Assembly: GCF_000231385.2 (NCBI RefSeq)
Contig: NC_018515.1
Location: 3,306,501-3,370,500 of the forward strand
Length of the DNA: 64,000 nucleotides
Reading direction: 5' to 3'
From: Desulfosporosinus meridiei DSM 13257
GTDB lineage: Bacteria > Bacillota > Desulfitobacteriia > Desulfitobacteriales > Desulfitobacteriaceae
Below, in pieces: positions 17,651-26,500 of the stretch (positions are counted from its first letter, which is position 1; each line of letters opens with the position of its first letter). The position numbers were made by a program, and so were the translations under genes. The notes beneath the pieces are model-generated. The model did no database searches and was not told where the DNA came from. It worked only from the letters and a program-made list of their open reading frames with translations.

Positions 17651-17694
17651 TTTCTGTTTTCTCACATTCTTTATGATTAATGAAATAAAATAAA

Positions 17695-18186
17695 TTAGTA
17701 TTTAATAAATTTCGACCCTAAAGCACCACAAATCGGACATTTTTCAGGAACAACCTTCTCAATGTTCCCGCAAATTGGACAAAGATAATAATATACTTCT
17801 TCTTCCTGATCCAAATTGTCTTTTGCTTCTTGATAAAGTCTAGCGTGAACCTCTTCCGCTTTTAGAGCATATGTAAAAGTTCTTATTGCAGCTTGATTAC
17901 CCTCTTCTTGGGCCACTTTCAAAAACTCCGGATACATGCTTTGGTATTCATGATTTTCACCAGCCACTGCATCATTTAGATTTTCAGCCGTTTCCTTAAT
18001 TTTTTCTGCAACCTCGAAATGCTTTTGAGCATGTATCGCTTCAGCATCTGAAGCAGCCTTAAAAAGCTTCGCCGCGTTCTTTTTACCTTCTGCTTCTGCT
18101 TTCTTTGCGTAGGCAAGATACTTGCGATTAGCCTGTGATTCTCCAGCAAAAGCCTCCATCAAATTGTCTAAAGTTTTACCGTTCAT
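17695..18186 (-). CDS. Rubrerythrin
   Basis: Rubrerythrin of 163 aa: an N-terminal ferritin-like diiron domain (EAFAGESQANRKYLAYA, AEAIHAQKHFE, ALKAEEVHARLY) and a C-terminal rubredoxin-like domain with two CPxCG pairs (YLCPICGNIE, EKCPICGA). It reduces hydrogen peroxide in the cytoplasm of anaerobes, with electrons from rubredoxin or ferredoxin. A strong AGGAGGG ribosome-binding site precedes the ATG, and a terminator follows. It is an independent unit; the upstream gap would hold a stress-responsive promoter, but no operator could be named. Confidence 0.96.
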   Translation of the reverse strand: MNGKTLDNLMEAFAGESQANRKYLAYAKKAEAEGKKNAAKLFKAASDAEAIHAQKHFEVAEKIKETAENLNDAVAGENHEYQSMYPEFLKVAQEEGNQAAIRTFTYALKAEEVHARLYQEAKDNLDQEEEVYYYLCPICGNIEKVVPEKCPICGALGSKFIKY

Positions 18187-18418
18187 AAAGTTTCCCTCCT
18201 AAATTGGTTTTAATTAAGTCAGTATGCGCAATTTTTAGGGCTTCTTAATAATTAAGGATACCCACTGACTGCTTTAAGTTTAATACCTATAATATACCAT
18301 AACTACTAACTAATACATAATTGGTGCATTTAGTCTTAATTGTATGTTAAAAGTTGCCATGTTATAGTTATTCTAGTTACTAAGTGCTTATCTTTGATAA
18401 TAAATGTGGGGTGTTCGG

Positions 18419-19267
18419 ATGAAAAACGTAGGCCTTGTACTTGAAGGCGGAGGCATGAGAGGGCTATACACCTGCGGTGTATTAGAGTACTTTATGGAAA
18501 ACAATTTATATTTTCCTTATGTAATAGGTGTATCAGCAGGAGCTTGTAATGCTGCCTCATATATTTCTCGGCAACAGAAAAGGAATGAAAAGGTTATCAT
18601 TGGCTTCGTTAAGGACTGGAGGTACATGAGTCTAAGAAATCTATTTCTAAGTAAATCTTACTTTGGTATGGATTTTATTTTTGATGAGATTCCCAATAAG
18701 CATGTTCCGTTTGACTTTAAAGCCTTTTATGAATATCCAGGTGATTTTTTAGTGGGGGCAACTGATTGTCAAACTGGTAAGCCAATATATCTTAATAAAG
18801 ATGATTTAGGCGATCAATTCCAGGCTTTAAGAGCGTCTGCTTCTCTGCCAATGATATCCCCTATCATCAACTATAAGGGACTTGAACTCTTAGATGGTGG
18901 AATTTCCGATTCCATTCCTCTCCAAAAATCCATTGCAGACGGCAACCTCAAGAATATAGTTGTTTTAACCAGAAATAAAGGTTATAAAAAGCAGCCCGGA
19001 AGATTTAATGCTCTGCTCAAACTAAAATATAGAAATTACCCTCAATTAATCGAAACCATGTTAAACCGGTATAAGAATTACAATGAAACCTTAAATTATA
19101 TTGATCACCTTGAAAACATAGGACAAGTTATTGTCATAAGGCCATCAAAAGTATTAGAAGTTGACCGCTTAGAAAAAGATCCTCAAAAACTTCAAAGACT
19201 ACTTCAACAAGGGTATGAAGATACTAAACGCTCTTATGAACGTATTATTGAATTTGTCCGGCAATAG
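18419..19267 (+). CDS. Patatin-like phospholipase (YjjU/RssA type)
   Basis: Patatin-family serine lipid hydrolase, 282 aa from the ATG at 18419, which has GGGGTG six bases upstream; the frame itself opens at 18404. The oxyanion-hole loop EGGGMRGLY, the nucleophile elbow GVSAGACN (Ser) and the catalytic Asp in LLDGGISDSIP are all present. Its close relatives are predicted cytoplasmic phospholipases or acyl hydrolases of unknown substrate. No signal peptide. It ends just before a terminator that serves the small gene on the other strand. Confidence 0.92.
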   Translation: MKNVGLVLEGGGMRGLYTCGVLEYFMENNLYFPYVIGVSAGACNAASYISRQQKRNEKVIIGFVKDWRYMSLRNLFLSKSYFGMDFIFDEIPNKHVPFDFKAFYEYPGDFLVGATDCQTGKPIYLNKDDLGDQFQALRASASLPMISPIINYKGLELLDGGISDSIPLQKSIADGNLKNIVVLTRNKGYKKQPGRFNALLKLKYRNYPQLIETMLNRYKNYNETLNYIDHLENIGQVIVIRPSKVLEVDRLEKDPQKLQRLLQQGYEDTKRSYERIIEFVRQ

Positions 19268-19293
19268 ACTCCCCGACAGAAGTAGGTATTAAT

Positions 19294-19335
19294 TAAAAAA
19301 ACACCCTCGGAAATACTCGGACTTCGCAAGGGTGT
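19294..19335 (-). terminator. Terminator shared by patatin gene and small convergent gene
   Basis: ACACCCT (19301-19307) pairs with AGGGTGT (19329-19335). A seven-base A-run next to it gives the U-tract on the minus strand. Confidence 0.75.
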
Positions 19336-19364
19336 CTAATATAATTGGTAAAAGATTCTCTCGA

Positions 19365-19520
19365 TTATTTTTCCGTTCTTGCTCTTTGGTCTTTTTTGGT
19401 CTGGCCTAAACGTTCAATCTTAGGCTCATAATCCTGTTTTTTCAGTTCTTGAAAATGTTCATCCATCTCAGGGAATTTATCTGCTAAAGCCTCTCTTCTT
19501 GATTCATTCTTATGTGTCAT
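19365..19520 (-). CDS. Small charged protein, 51 aa, unknown
   Basis: Short gene with a textbook ribosome-binding site (AAAGGAGGT, 8 bases before the ATG at 19518-19520) and its own terminator 30 bases beyond the stop, both of which argue that it is expressed. The product is 51 aa, very hydrophilic, starts MTHKNESRREALADK and contains FPEMDEHFQELKKQDYEP; the C-terminal third is rich in Lys, Arg and Gln. No Cys, no membrane helix, no recognisable domain. It could be a small regulatory or nucleic-acid-associated protein; this cannot be settled from sequence. Confidence 0.75.
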   Translation of the reverse strand: MTHKNESRREALADKFPEMDEHFQELKKQDYEPKIERLGQTKKDQRARTEK

Positions 19521-19639
19521 GTTTTGTTACCTCCTTTTAATTCAACTTAAAATACCTTTACAGTATTTCCTTAATTACAGGAATGATGTTGGATTATTTT
19601 TGAAATCTTGATGCATAATTTAAAGCTCAACAAGCCATA

Positions 19640-20150
19640 ATACGATCATAAGGGTACGTAATGGTTGAGCCAAGATTCATATATGTTTTTCACCGGGTGT
19701 ATATGGGTCGGCCAAAGATTATATTCAGGTGGTAAAACGCTTGTATATAGTCGGAGGGAAGATCTTTTGGGGTAGGAAAAGGGCTTTATGTCAGTCTTTT
19801 TTGATTGTTTTAAGGTTCTCACTTATTCTAGCGGGTCGAGCTAAGATTTTACCGGGTTTTGAGTTTCTTACTCAGTCATATGTCACATGACATATGCATG
19901 TGTAAGGATTCGGTTATATTCAGCCGAGAGGTTGTCTATAGCTGAGTAGATATCTTGTAAGGTCGAACGAATCATGAGTATGGGTGGTAACCTGCTTGAT
20001 TATGGTCGGAAGATCCTAGTTAGGTAATCAGCGATCTATACTGGTGTCAGGTAGATCATTACGTGCTCTTATATATTTGACATTTACAGCCGCTACCAAG
20101 TAGTTTTTATCTTTTTTTCAGCTTTTGCTAAAAATCAAGTGATCATCTTT
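19640..20150 (+). other. Repeat-bearing non-coding block, possible structured RNA or decayed element
   Basis: No open frame of note on either strand. A GGTYGAGCYAAGATT motif recurs at 19662 and 19834, with weaker versions at 19706 (GGTCGGCCAAAGATT) and 19961. The first two are each followed by ACCGGG. A longer, roughly 57-base direct repeat is at about 19706-19763 and 19961-20014, sharing GGTGGTAA, GCTTG, GTCGGA and AGATC. A 20-base palindrome (CATATGTCACATGACATATG) sits at 19877-19896. The block is followed by a strong two-way terminator at 20167-20209. An uncharacterised RNA on the plus strand is one reading; a decayed mobile element is another. Confidence 0.4.
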
Positions 20151-20166
20151 TAGATTATAATTATTT

Positions 20167-20209
20167 AAAAACAGGTTCTTTCTTATCAGAGTAAGAAAGA
20201 ACCTGTTTT
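20167..20209 (-). terminator. Strong two-way terminator
   Basis: Perfect 18-bp stem (20168-20185 with 20192-20209) and a 6-base loop, with A-runs and T-runs at its edges. It lies 19 bases beyond the stop of the VOC-family gene and could equally end a plus-strand transcript from the block before it. Confidence 0.9.
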
Positions 20210-20228
20210 CATGCAGCTTTGATCAGCA

Positions 20229-20597
20229 TTATCGTGTAGGGAGAATTTCCAGCCAGTAATTATCCGGATCATTAATGAAGTATATACCCATTTCTCGGTT
20301 CTCATAACAGATACAACCCATTTTCTTATGATGCTCATACGCTGCTTCAAAATCGTCGACTCTAAAAGCAATGTGAAATTCATTTTCTCCTAAGTTATAG
20401 GCTTCAGTTCGATCTCTCAGCCAAGTCAATTCCAGGCTATGCTGTGTAGCACCATCTCCTAAATAAACTAGGATAAACTCTCCCTCAGCCTGGACATGCC
20501 TCATAACCTCAATTAAGCCTAGCGCTTCCTTATAAAAATCAAGACTCTTTTCAAGGTTCAAAACATTAATGTTGTTATGCTCAAATCTAAATTTCAT
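20229..20597 (-). CDS. VOC/glyoxalase-family protein (lactoylglutathione lyase-like)
   Basis: A 122-residue vicinal-oxygen-chelate protein. The N-terminal half begins FEHNNINVLNLEKSLDFYKEALGL (metal-binding His on the first strand) and has a Glu in QHSLELTW; the second half has ENEFHIAFRVDDFEAA and ends NDPDNYWLEILPTR, giving the four-ligand pattern H/E/H/E of glyoxalase I. It probably detoxifies methylglyoxal or a related aldehyde adduct, though many VOC proteins act on other substrates. GAGGGAGGG precedes the ATG. Single gene. Confidence 0.9.
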   Translation of the reverse strand: MKFRFEHNNINVLNLEKSLDFYKEALGLIEVMRHVQAEGEFILVYLGDGATQHSLELTWLRDRTEAYNLGENEFHIAFRVDDFEAAYEHHKKMGCICYENREMGIYFINDPDNYWLEILPTR

Positions 20598-20711
20598 TAT
20601 TATTTTCCCTCCCTCATTTTAACAACTATTGGATTATCATATTTAGAAAATACTACTGCTAGTTAATAATAGAGTTTATAATTATTGTATAATTAGATCG
20701 GGGTGATAACA

Positions 20712-21410
20712 ATGACTAATTCAATGAGAATCAAATATTTGTATCACAGTGGTTTTTTAGTAGAAACAAATACAAATCTACTCATATTTGATTATTACCA
20801 AGGTTCGGTCGATAGTCTATTAAAAGAAAGTCCTAATAAGAATATTTTCATCTTTTCCTCACATAGTCATCCTGACCATTACAATCCTATAATACTAGAA
20901 TGGCATAAATGCAGACCCAACATTCAATATATCTTCAGCAATGACATCAATGTCCCATCACAACAAAATATAAATATAAATTTCATAGCACCCTACCAAG
21001 CTCTTAAAATAGGCAACTTAAGTATCAAGGCTTATAATTCAACGGACCTAGGTGTTGCCTTCCTTGTCCAAGATGAGGAAATACGATACTTTCATGCCGG
21101 AGATTTAAACTGGTGGTATTGGATTGATACCCCTGAGGAAATGATGAAAGCTGAAAAGAACTTTAAAGAAGAAATCCAAAAAATCAAGGGGGAAGCGATT
21201 GATGTGGCTTTTTTTCCAGTTGATCCAAGACTTGAACTAAACTATAGTGCAGGAGCTGAGTACTTCATTCAAGAACTCACCCCCCGAATTTTTATCCCAA
21301 TGCACTTTGCCGACAGCCCTGACATTGTCACAAAGTTTGAAACCAAGATGAAGGATAGTCCCAGTAGGATTATAAAGTTCTCTCAAAAAGGTCAAGAGTT
21401 AATACTCTAG
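20712..21410 (+). CDS. MBL-fold metallohydrolase
   Basis: Metallo-beta-lactamase-fold hydrolase of 232 aa, cytoplasmic. It carries HSHPDHYNP near residue 56 (the HxHxDH metal site), YFHAGDLNWWYW (His and Asp ligands) and a C-terminal FIPMHFAD. It resembles the UlaG/MBL subgroup that acts on phosphodiesters, lactones or RNA, and no substrate can be named. GTG at 20703 opens the frame, but that GTG is itself part of the GGGGTG ribosome-binding site for the ATG at 20712, which is the preferred start. Confidence 0.88.
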   Translation: MTNSMRIKYLYHSGFLVETNTNLLIFDYYQGSVDSLLKESPNKNIFIFSSHSHPDHYNPIILEWHKCRPNIQYIFSNDINVPSQQNININFIAPYQALKIGNLSIKAYNSTDLGVAFLVQDEEIRYFHAGDLNWWYWIDTPEEMMKAEKNFKEEIQKIKGEAIDVAFFPVDPRLELNYSAGAEYFIQELTPRIFIPMHFADSPDIVTKFETKMKDSPSRIIKFSQKGQELIL

Positions 21411-21442
21411 TCACTATTTATATGGGAGGCATTTCCGAATAG

Positions 21443-21471
21443 AATAACCGCCGGCTAAGCTGGCGGTTATT
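21443..21471. terminator. Hairpin between convergent MBL and cupin genes
   Basis: Arms AATAACCGCC and GGCGGTTATT pair perfectly around a short GC-containing loop. No long T-run follows, but the position 33 bases after one stop and 22 bases before the other fits a two-way terminator. Confidence 0.7.
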
Positions 21472-21492
21472 ACTAAGGATTTTATGTTATTT

Positions 21493-21846
21493 CTAGTCAA
21501 ATAGAATTAAAGCCATAACCTCTAAATCAACTGTCCCAGTATTTTCAATTGAATGTTTTTCTCCGTTTTTCGTAATAATTACATCACCAGGTTTAACCGA
21601 CTTCTGCTCTCCGTTGTCATCGACCATACCTTCACCACTTAGAACAACATAAGTTTCAAAATCGCCTACGTGCTCATGAAGACCGATGGAGGTTCCAGGT
21701 TTCAACACATTTTTAGCAAATAGCCGACCTTTACCTTTAAACTCATCTTTTTCCGTTTCAAGAAAGTGTGTCATTTGAATCTCGCCTTTGCCCCCGCGGA
21801 AGTTAGATACTGAATCTGTTCTTAACTCTTCTAAATGTTTAATCAT
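21493..21846 (-). CDS. Cupin-domain protein
   Basis: Small single-domain cupin (117 aa). Cupin motif 1 shows GTSIGLHEHVGDFETYVVLSGEG-like spacing (two His and a Glu as metal ligands), and motif 2 is GDVIITKNGEKHSIENTG (the last metal His). Proteins of this size are often sugar-phosphate isomerase-like or dioxygenase-like, or bind small molecules; the activity is unknown. The preceding Gly-rich stretch NFRGGKGE is also seen in relatives. Single gene facing the MBL-fold gene. Confidence 0.9.
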   Translation of the reverse strand: MIKHLEELRTDSVSNFRGGKGEIQMTHFLETEKDEFKGKGRLFAKNVLKPGTSIGLHEHVGDFETYVVLSGEGMVDDNGEQKSVKPGDVIITKNGEKHSIENTGTVDLEVMALILFD

Positions 21847-22017
21847 ATCAGTACTCCTTCATAGTTAAATTAATTAAGATTATAGCATAAATTGTGAACG
21901 TAGGTTAAATATCTTGATTCTCTCAAAAGATAAACTTATGCCTGTTTGTCTTTCACTAAATGTCCATGGTATACTTTTTCCAAGTTTGGGATTTATATTA
22001 ATTAAAAGGAGTGTGCT

Positions 22018-23247
22018 ATGAATAAGAATTCATTAGGGAAATATGCTCAACTTATTGTTAAAACCGGTTTAAACCTCCAAGAAAATCAAACTCTTGTTAT
22101 TTCTGCTCCTATTGAATGTGCACTCTTTACACGAATAGTCGCAGAAAAAGCTTACCAAGAAGGCGCACGAGATGTTGTCATCCAATGGCGAGATGAATTA
22201 TTTTCAAAGATCCGCTATCTCCATGCTCCAGAAGAGATTTTTGAGGAATTTCCAGAGTGGCAAAAGGAATTTTACCTTTCTTATGTACACCAAGGAGCCG
22301 CTTTCTTAAGTATAGCCGCTTCAGACCCTGAGTTGATGAAGGACGTCAACCCCAAAAGAATAACCAAGGCTCAAAAAGCAAGCAACATTGCCCTCAAGGA
22401 TTATCGAGATCGGCTTATGAGCAACCAAAACACCTGGTGCGTTGTTTCAATACCAACAGCAGCTTGGGCCGCGAAGGTCTTTCCACACCTTTCTGCAGAA
22501 GAGTCGATAGAAAAACTATGGGAGGTTATTTTTCAAACGGTACGAGTCGATACTGAGAACCCAATTCTCTCTTGGCAAGAACATACTACTAACCTTAAAG
22601 CAAGAATGGACTTTTTGAATTCTCTGACCTTAAGATCACTCCGTTACACAAATTCTTTAGGAACTAATCTAACAATCGAGCTCCCTGAAGACCATATCTG
22701 GCTCGGCGGTTCTGAGTATACCCCGGAAGGTATAGAGTTTATAGCTAACATGCCTACAGAAGAGGTATTTACCTTACCTAAAAAAACAGGTGTGAATGGC
22801 AAAGTCGTCAGTTCATTGCCTCTAAACTATAATGGAAATCTCATAGAGAACTTTTCAATGACATTTAAGAATGGCAAAATTGTAGATTTTAGTGCGGAAA
22901 AAGGTTATGAAACACTAAAGTCAATTATTGAGACAGATGAGGGCTCTCATTTTCTCGGCGAGGTTGCTTTAGTCCCCTTTGATTCTCCTATTTCAAATTC
23001 AAAAATCTTGTTCTATAATACCCTTTTCGATGAAAATGCTTCCTGCCATTTGGCTTTAGGAAAAGCTTATCCTGTTTGTATGAAAAACAGCGAAAAACTA
23101 ACTCCGGAAGACTTTACAACACTAGAAATCAACGAATCCCTAGTGCACGTAGACTTTATGATTGGAACCAGGGATCTGGAAATCTTAGGAACGACTTACG
23201 ACGGTAAAGAAGTTTCCATCTTCAAAAACGGTAATTTTGCCCAGTAA
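22018..23247 (+). CDS. ampS: M29-family aminopeptidase
   Basis: Metallo-aminopeptidase of the AmpS/AmpT family (409 aa, family length). Recognisable blocks are KTGLNLQENQTLVISAPIECA, the SLGTNLTIELPE and WLGGSEYTPEG region, NMPTEEVFTLPKK, and the C-terminal metal-site segments LGEVALVPFDSPIS, ASCHLALGKAYP and HVDFMIGTRDLEI. It removes N-terminal residues from peptides in the cytoplasm using two cobalt or zinc ions. A GGAG site precedes the ATG. No operon partner. Confidence 0.95.
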   Translation: MNKNSLGKYAQLIVKTGLNLQENQTLVISAPIECALFTRIVAEKAYQEGARDVVIQWRDELFSKIRYLHAPEEIFEEFPEWQKEFYLSYVHQGAAFLSIAASDPELMKDVNPKRITKAQKASNIALKDYRDRLMSNQNTWCVVSIPTAAWAAKVFPHLSAEESIEKLWEVIFQTVRVDTENPILSWQEHTTNLKARMDFLNSLTLRSLRYTNSLGTNLTIELPEDHIWLGGSEYTPEGIEFIANMPTEEVFTLPKKTGVNGKVVSSLPLNYNGNLIENFSMTFKNGKIVDFSAEKGYETLKSIIETDEGSHFLGEVALVPFDSPISNSKILFYNTLFDENASCHLALGKAYPVCMKNSEKLTPEDFTTLEINESLVHVDFMIGTRDLEILGTTYDGKEVSIFKNGNFAQ

Positions 23248-23251
23248 GTTA

Positions 23252-23380
23252 ATGTCTATGCTAAAAAATCCCTTAACGACTCACGTTCTTGCCCAAGGAG
23301 ATATTATTCACTGGGACGGAAGTTATCCCCACTTTTGCCAAAACACTACAGATGTCCCTGCGAAAGTTATGTTGCTCTGA
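23252..23380 (+). pseudogene. Remnant of a cupin-domain C-terminus
   Basis: A 42-codon frame just after ampS reads ... AQGDIIHWDGSYPHFCQNTTDVPAKVMLL then stop (shown in part). This is the pattern of the last cupin strands of XRE-cupin regulators: Gly-Asp, an aromatic, Pro-His, Asn, and Pro-Ala before the final strand. There is no HTH, no first cupin motif and no ribosome-binding site, so it is best read as the tail of a lost gene. Confidence 0.55.
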
Positions 23381-23487
23381 CTCCTCCGGCCATGCTCCCG
23401 CTTTCCAAAACAGAATAAGAATATACTAACTAGTCATTTCAATTGAAACAAATGGTAATGTTCTTAAAACATTAAACGGGGATAATT

Positions 23488-23520
23488 AAAGAAGCTAACC
23501 TTTTAGTTAGCTTCTTTTTG
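23488..23520 (+). terminator. Two-way terminator after ampS region
   Basis: AAAGAAGCTAAC pairs with GTTAGCTTCTTT around a 6-base loop, followed by a T-run; the A-run before it serves the convergent repeat-protein gene. Confidence 0.9.
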
Positions 23521-23552
23521 TGCCTGCAACTCAGAAGATGCTAGAAACTTTA

Positions 23553-26500
23553 CTACCCATTTATCGATATTTTTCCTAAACGTTGAATCTGTCTGATTCG
23601 TCTTTCCAATCTGCGAGGAAATAATAGATCTTCATTATTAAAAACCAGTACCTTCCAGCCATCCGAATTAAATTTATTAAGATCTTTTGGATGCTCTGGA
23701 TCATCCAGGCAAATCAAGATATCTTCAACTTGGGCCAGAAATGTCTTGCCCATTATTCTTTTATTCCAATACACAGTCCCTTTTGGGAAGATGTTGCTTA
23801 GAACATGTCTAAGAGTATCTGCCTGCTTAGGAACTATAGAAGTGCTAGATAATTGAGAAATCTTGGAGTGGATGGATGTGAATAATGCAGGGACTTTTAT
23901 ATTTTCATCAGGTTGTAGGCCATTTACAACATCTAAAGGCCTATCAGGCTTACTACAAGGCTCTAGGAAATAATCCTTAGACGGAGACATAGGGTCACTC
24001 AGTCCAAAGCGTTCTATCCTGTTTATTGCTTCTAATTTTGTATCTATCTTAACAAGAGCCTCCGAAAACTTCTGGGCATCCGCTTTTGCTCGGGCTTCGA
24101 CTTGGGCAAGTTTCTCATTGAGCTCTGCAGCTTCCGCTCTCGCTTGGGCTTCAACCTGCACAAGCGCCTCACTAAGTGACGCAGCTGCTGCTTTTGCTTG
24201 GGCCTCACCTTGGGCATGAATCTCTATTTGTGCTCGTGCCTCTGCTAGCGCCTGGGCATCCGCCTCCGCTTGTTTTTCGGCCTTGGCCAGCACCTCTGCT
24301 AACTTCTCTGCATCCGCTTTCGCTTGAGCTTCGACTTGGATAAATTTCTCTGTGAGTGCTGCTACTTCTGCTCTCGCTTGAGTTTTAACTTGTAGAAGAG
24401 TCTCATTGAGTGCCTCAGCTTCCACTCTTGCTTCAGCTTCAACCTGCTCAAGTTTCTCACTAAGTGACGCTGCTGCTGCTTTTGCTTGGGTTTCCCCTTG
24501 GGCATGAGTCTCTATTTGTGCTCGTGCCTCCGCTAGCGCCTGGGCATCTGCCTCGGCTTGTTTTTCGGCCTTGGCAAGCACCTCTGCGAACTTCTGTTCA
24601 TCCTCTTTCGCTTGAGCTTCGACTTGGATAAATTTCTCTGTGAGTGCTGCTGCTTCTGCTTTCGCTTGAGTTTTAACTTGGAGAAGAGTCTCATTGAGTG
24701 CCTCAACTTCCGCTCTTGCTTCAGCTTCAACCTGCTCAAGTTTCTCACTAAGTGACGCAGCCGCTTCTTTTGCTTGTTCTTCCCCTTGGGCATAAGTCTC
24801 TATTTGTGCTCGTGCCTCCGCTAGCGCCTGAGCATCTACCTCGGCTTGTTTTTCGGCCTTGGCAAGCACCTCTGCGAACTTCTGTTCATCCTCTTTCGCT
24901 TGAGCTTCGACTTGGATAAATTTCTCTGTGAGTGCTGCTGCTTCCGCTTTCGCTTGAGTTTTAACTTGGTGAAGAGTCTCATTGAGTGCCTCAGCTTCCG
25001 CTTTTGCTTCAACTTCAACTTGCTCAAGTTTCTCACTAAGTGACGCAGCCGCTGCTTTTGCTTGTTCTTCACCTCGGGCATAAGTCTCTATTTGTGCTCG
25101 TGCCTCCGCTAGCGCCTGGGCATCTGCCTCCGCTTGTTTTTCGGCCTTGGCCAGCACCTCTGCGAACTTCTCTGCATCCGCTTTCGCTTGAGCTTTAATC
25201 TGCACAAGAGTCTCATTGAATGCCTCAGCTTCCGCTCTTGCTTCAGCTTCAACCTGCTCAAGTTTCTCACTAAGTGACGCTGCTGCTGCTTTTGCTTGTT
25301 CTTCACCTCGGGCATAAGTCTCTATTTGTGCTCGTGCCTCCGCTAGCGCCTGGGCATCTGCCTCGGCTTGTTTTTCGGCCTTGGCCAGCACCTCTGCGAA
25401 CTTCTGTTCATCCTCTTTCGCTTGAGCTTCGACTTGGATAAATTTCTCTGTGAGTGCTGCTGCTTCCGCTTTCGCTTGAGTTTTAACTTGGTGAAGAGTC
25501 TCATTGAGTGCCTCAGCTTCCGCTTTTGCTTCAACTTCAACTTGCTCAAGTTTCTCACTAAGTGACGCAGCCGCTTCTTTTGCTTGTTCTTCCCCTTGGG
25601 CATAAGTCTCTATTTGTGCTCGTGCCTCCGCTAGCGCCTGGGCATCTGCCTCCGCTTGTTTTTCGGCCTTGGCAAGCACCTCTGCGAACTTCTCTGCATC
25701 CGCTTTCGCTTGAGCTTCAACTTGGATAAGTCTCTCTGTAAGTGCTGCTACTTCCGCTTTCGCTTGAGTTTTAACTTGGAGAAGAGTCTCATTGAGTGCC
25801 TCAGCTTCCGCTCTTGCTTCAGCTTCAACCTGCTCAAGTTTCTCACTAAGTGACGCAGCTGCTGCTTTTGCTTGGGCTTCACCTTGGGCATGAGTCTCTA
25901 TTTGTGCTCGTACCTCTGCTAGCGCCTGGGCATCCGCCTCCGCTTGTTTTTCGGCCTTGGCAAGCACCTCTGCGAACTTCTGTTCATCCTCTTTCGCTTG
26001 AGCTTCGACTTGGATAAGTCTCTCTGTAAGTGCTGCTACTTCCGCTTTCGCTTGAGTTTTAACTTGGAGAAGAGTCTCATTGAGTGCCTCAGCTTCCGCT
26101 CTTGCTTCAGCTTCAACCTGCTCAAGTTTCTCACTAAGTGACGCAGCTGTTGCTTTTGCTTGGGCTTCCCCTTGGGCATATGCCTCTATTTGTGCTCGTG
26201 CCTCTGCCTGGATCTGGGCATCTGCTTCCGCTTGCTTTTCCAATTTTCTTGCCATAATGTCAGTGTGGGTTATAGAAACAGTGGAATGATCCAAGCGATG
26301 AGATTGAATTTGAATATCTTTTGCATGAACTGTTTTGTTAATACTTTCTATTAACTCTTGGTTATGAGTTTCAGTGGCTTTCATTATCCCCTCACGTAAC
26401 ATTCTTTCCATGATGTTGTGAAATTCAGGAAAGTTATTAATAACACGTACATCAGGAAGTTGTTGTTGTAGCAGTTGCTTGACACCATCCTCTATCAATT

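Noticed and set aside
24558-26141. Several 65-codon plus-strand frames with the same start, spaced mostly 288 bases apart
   Set aside because: They are antisense shadows of the tandem coding repeats.
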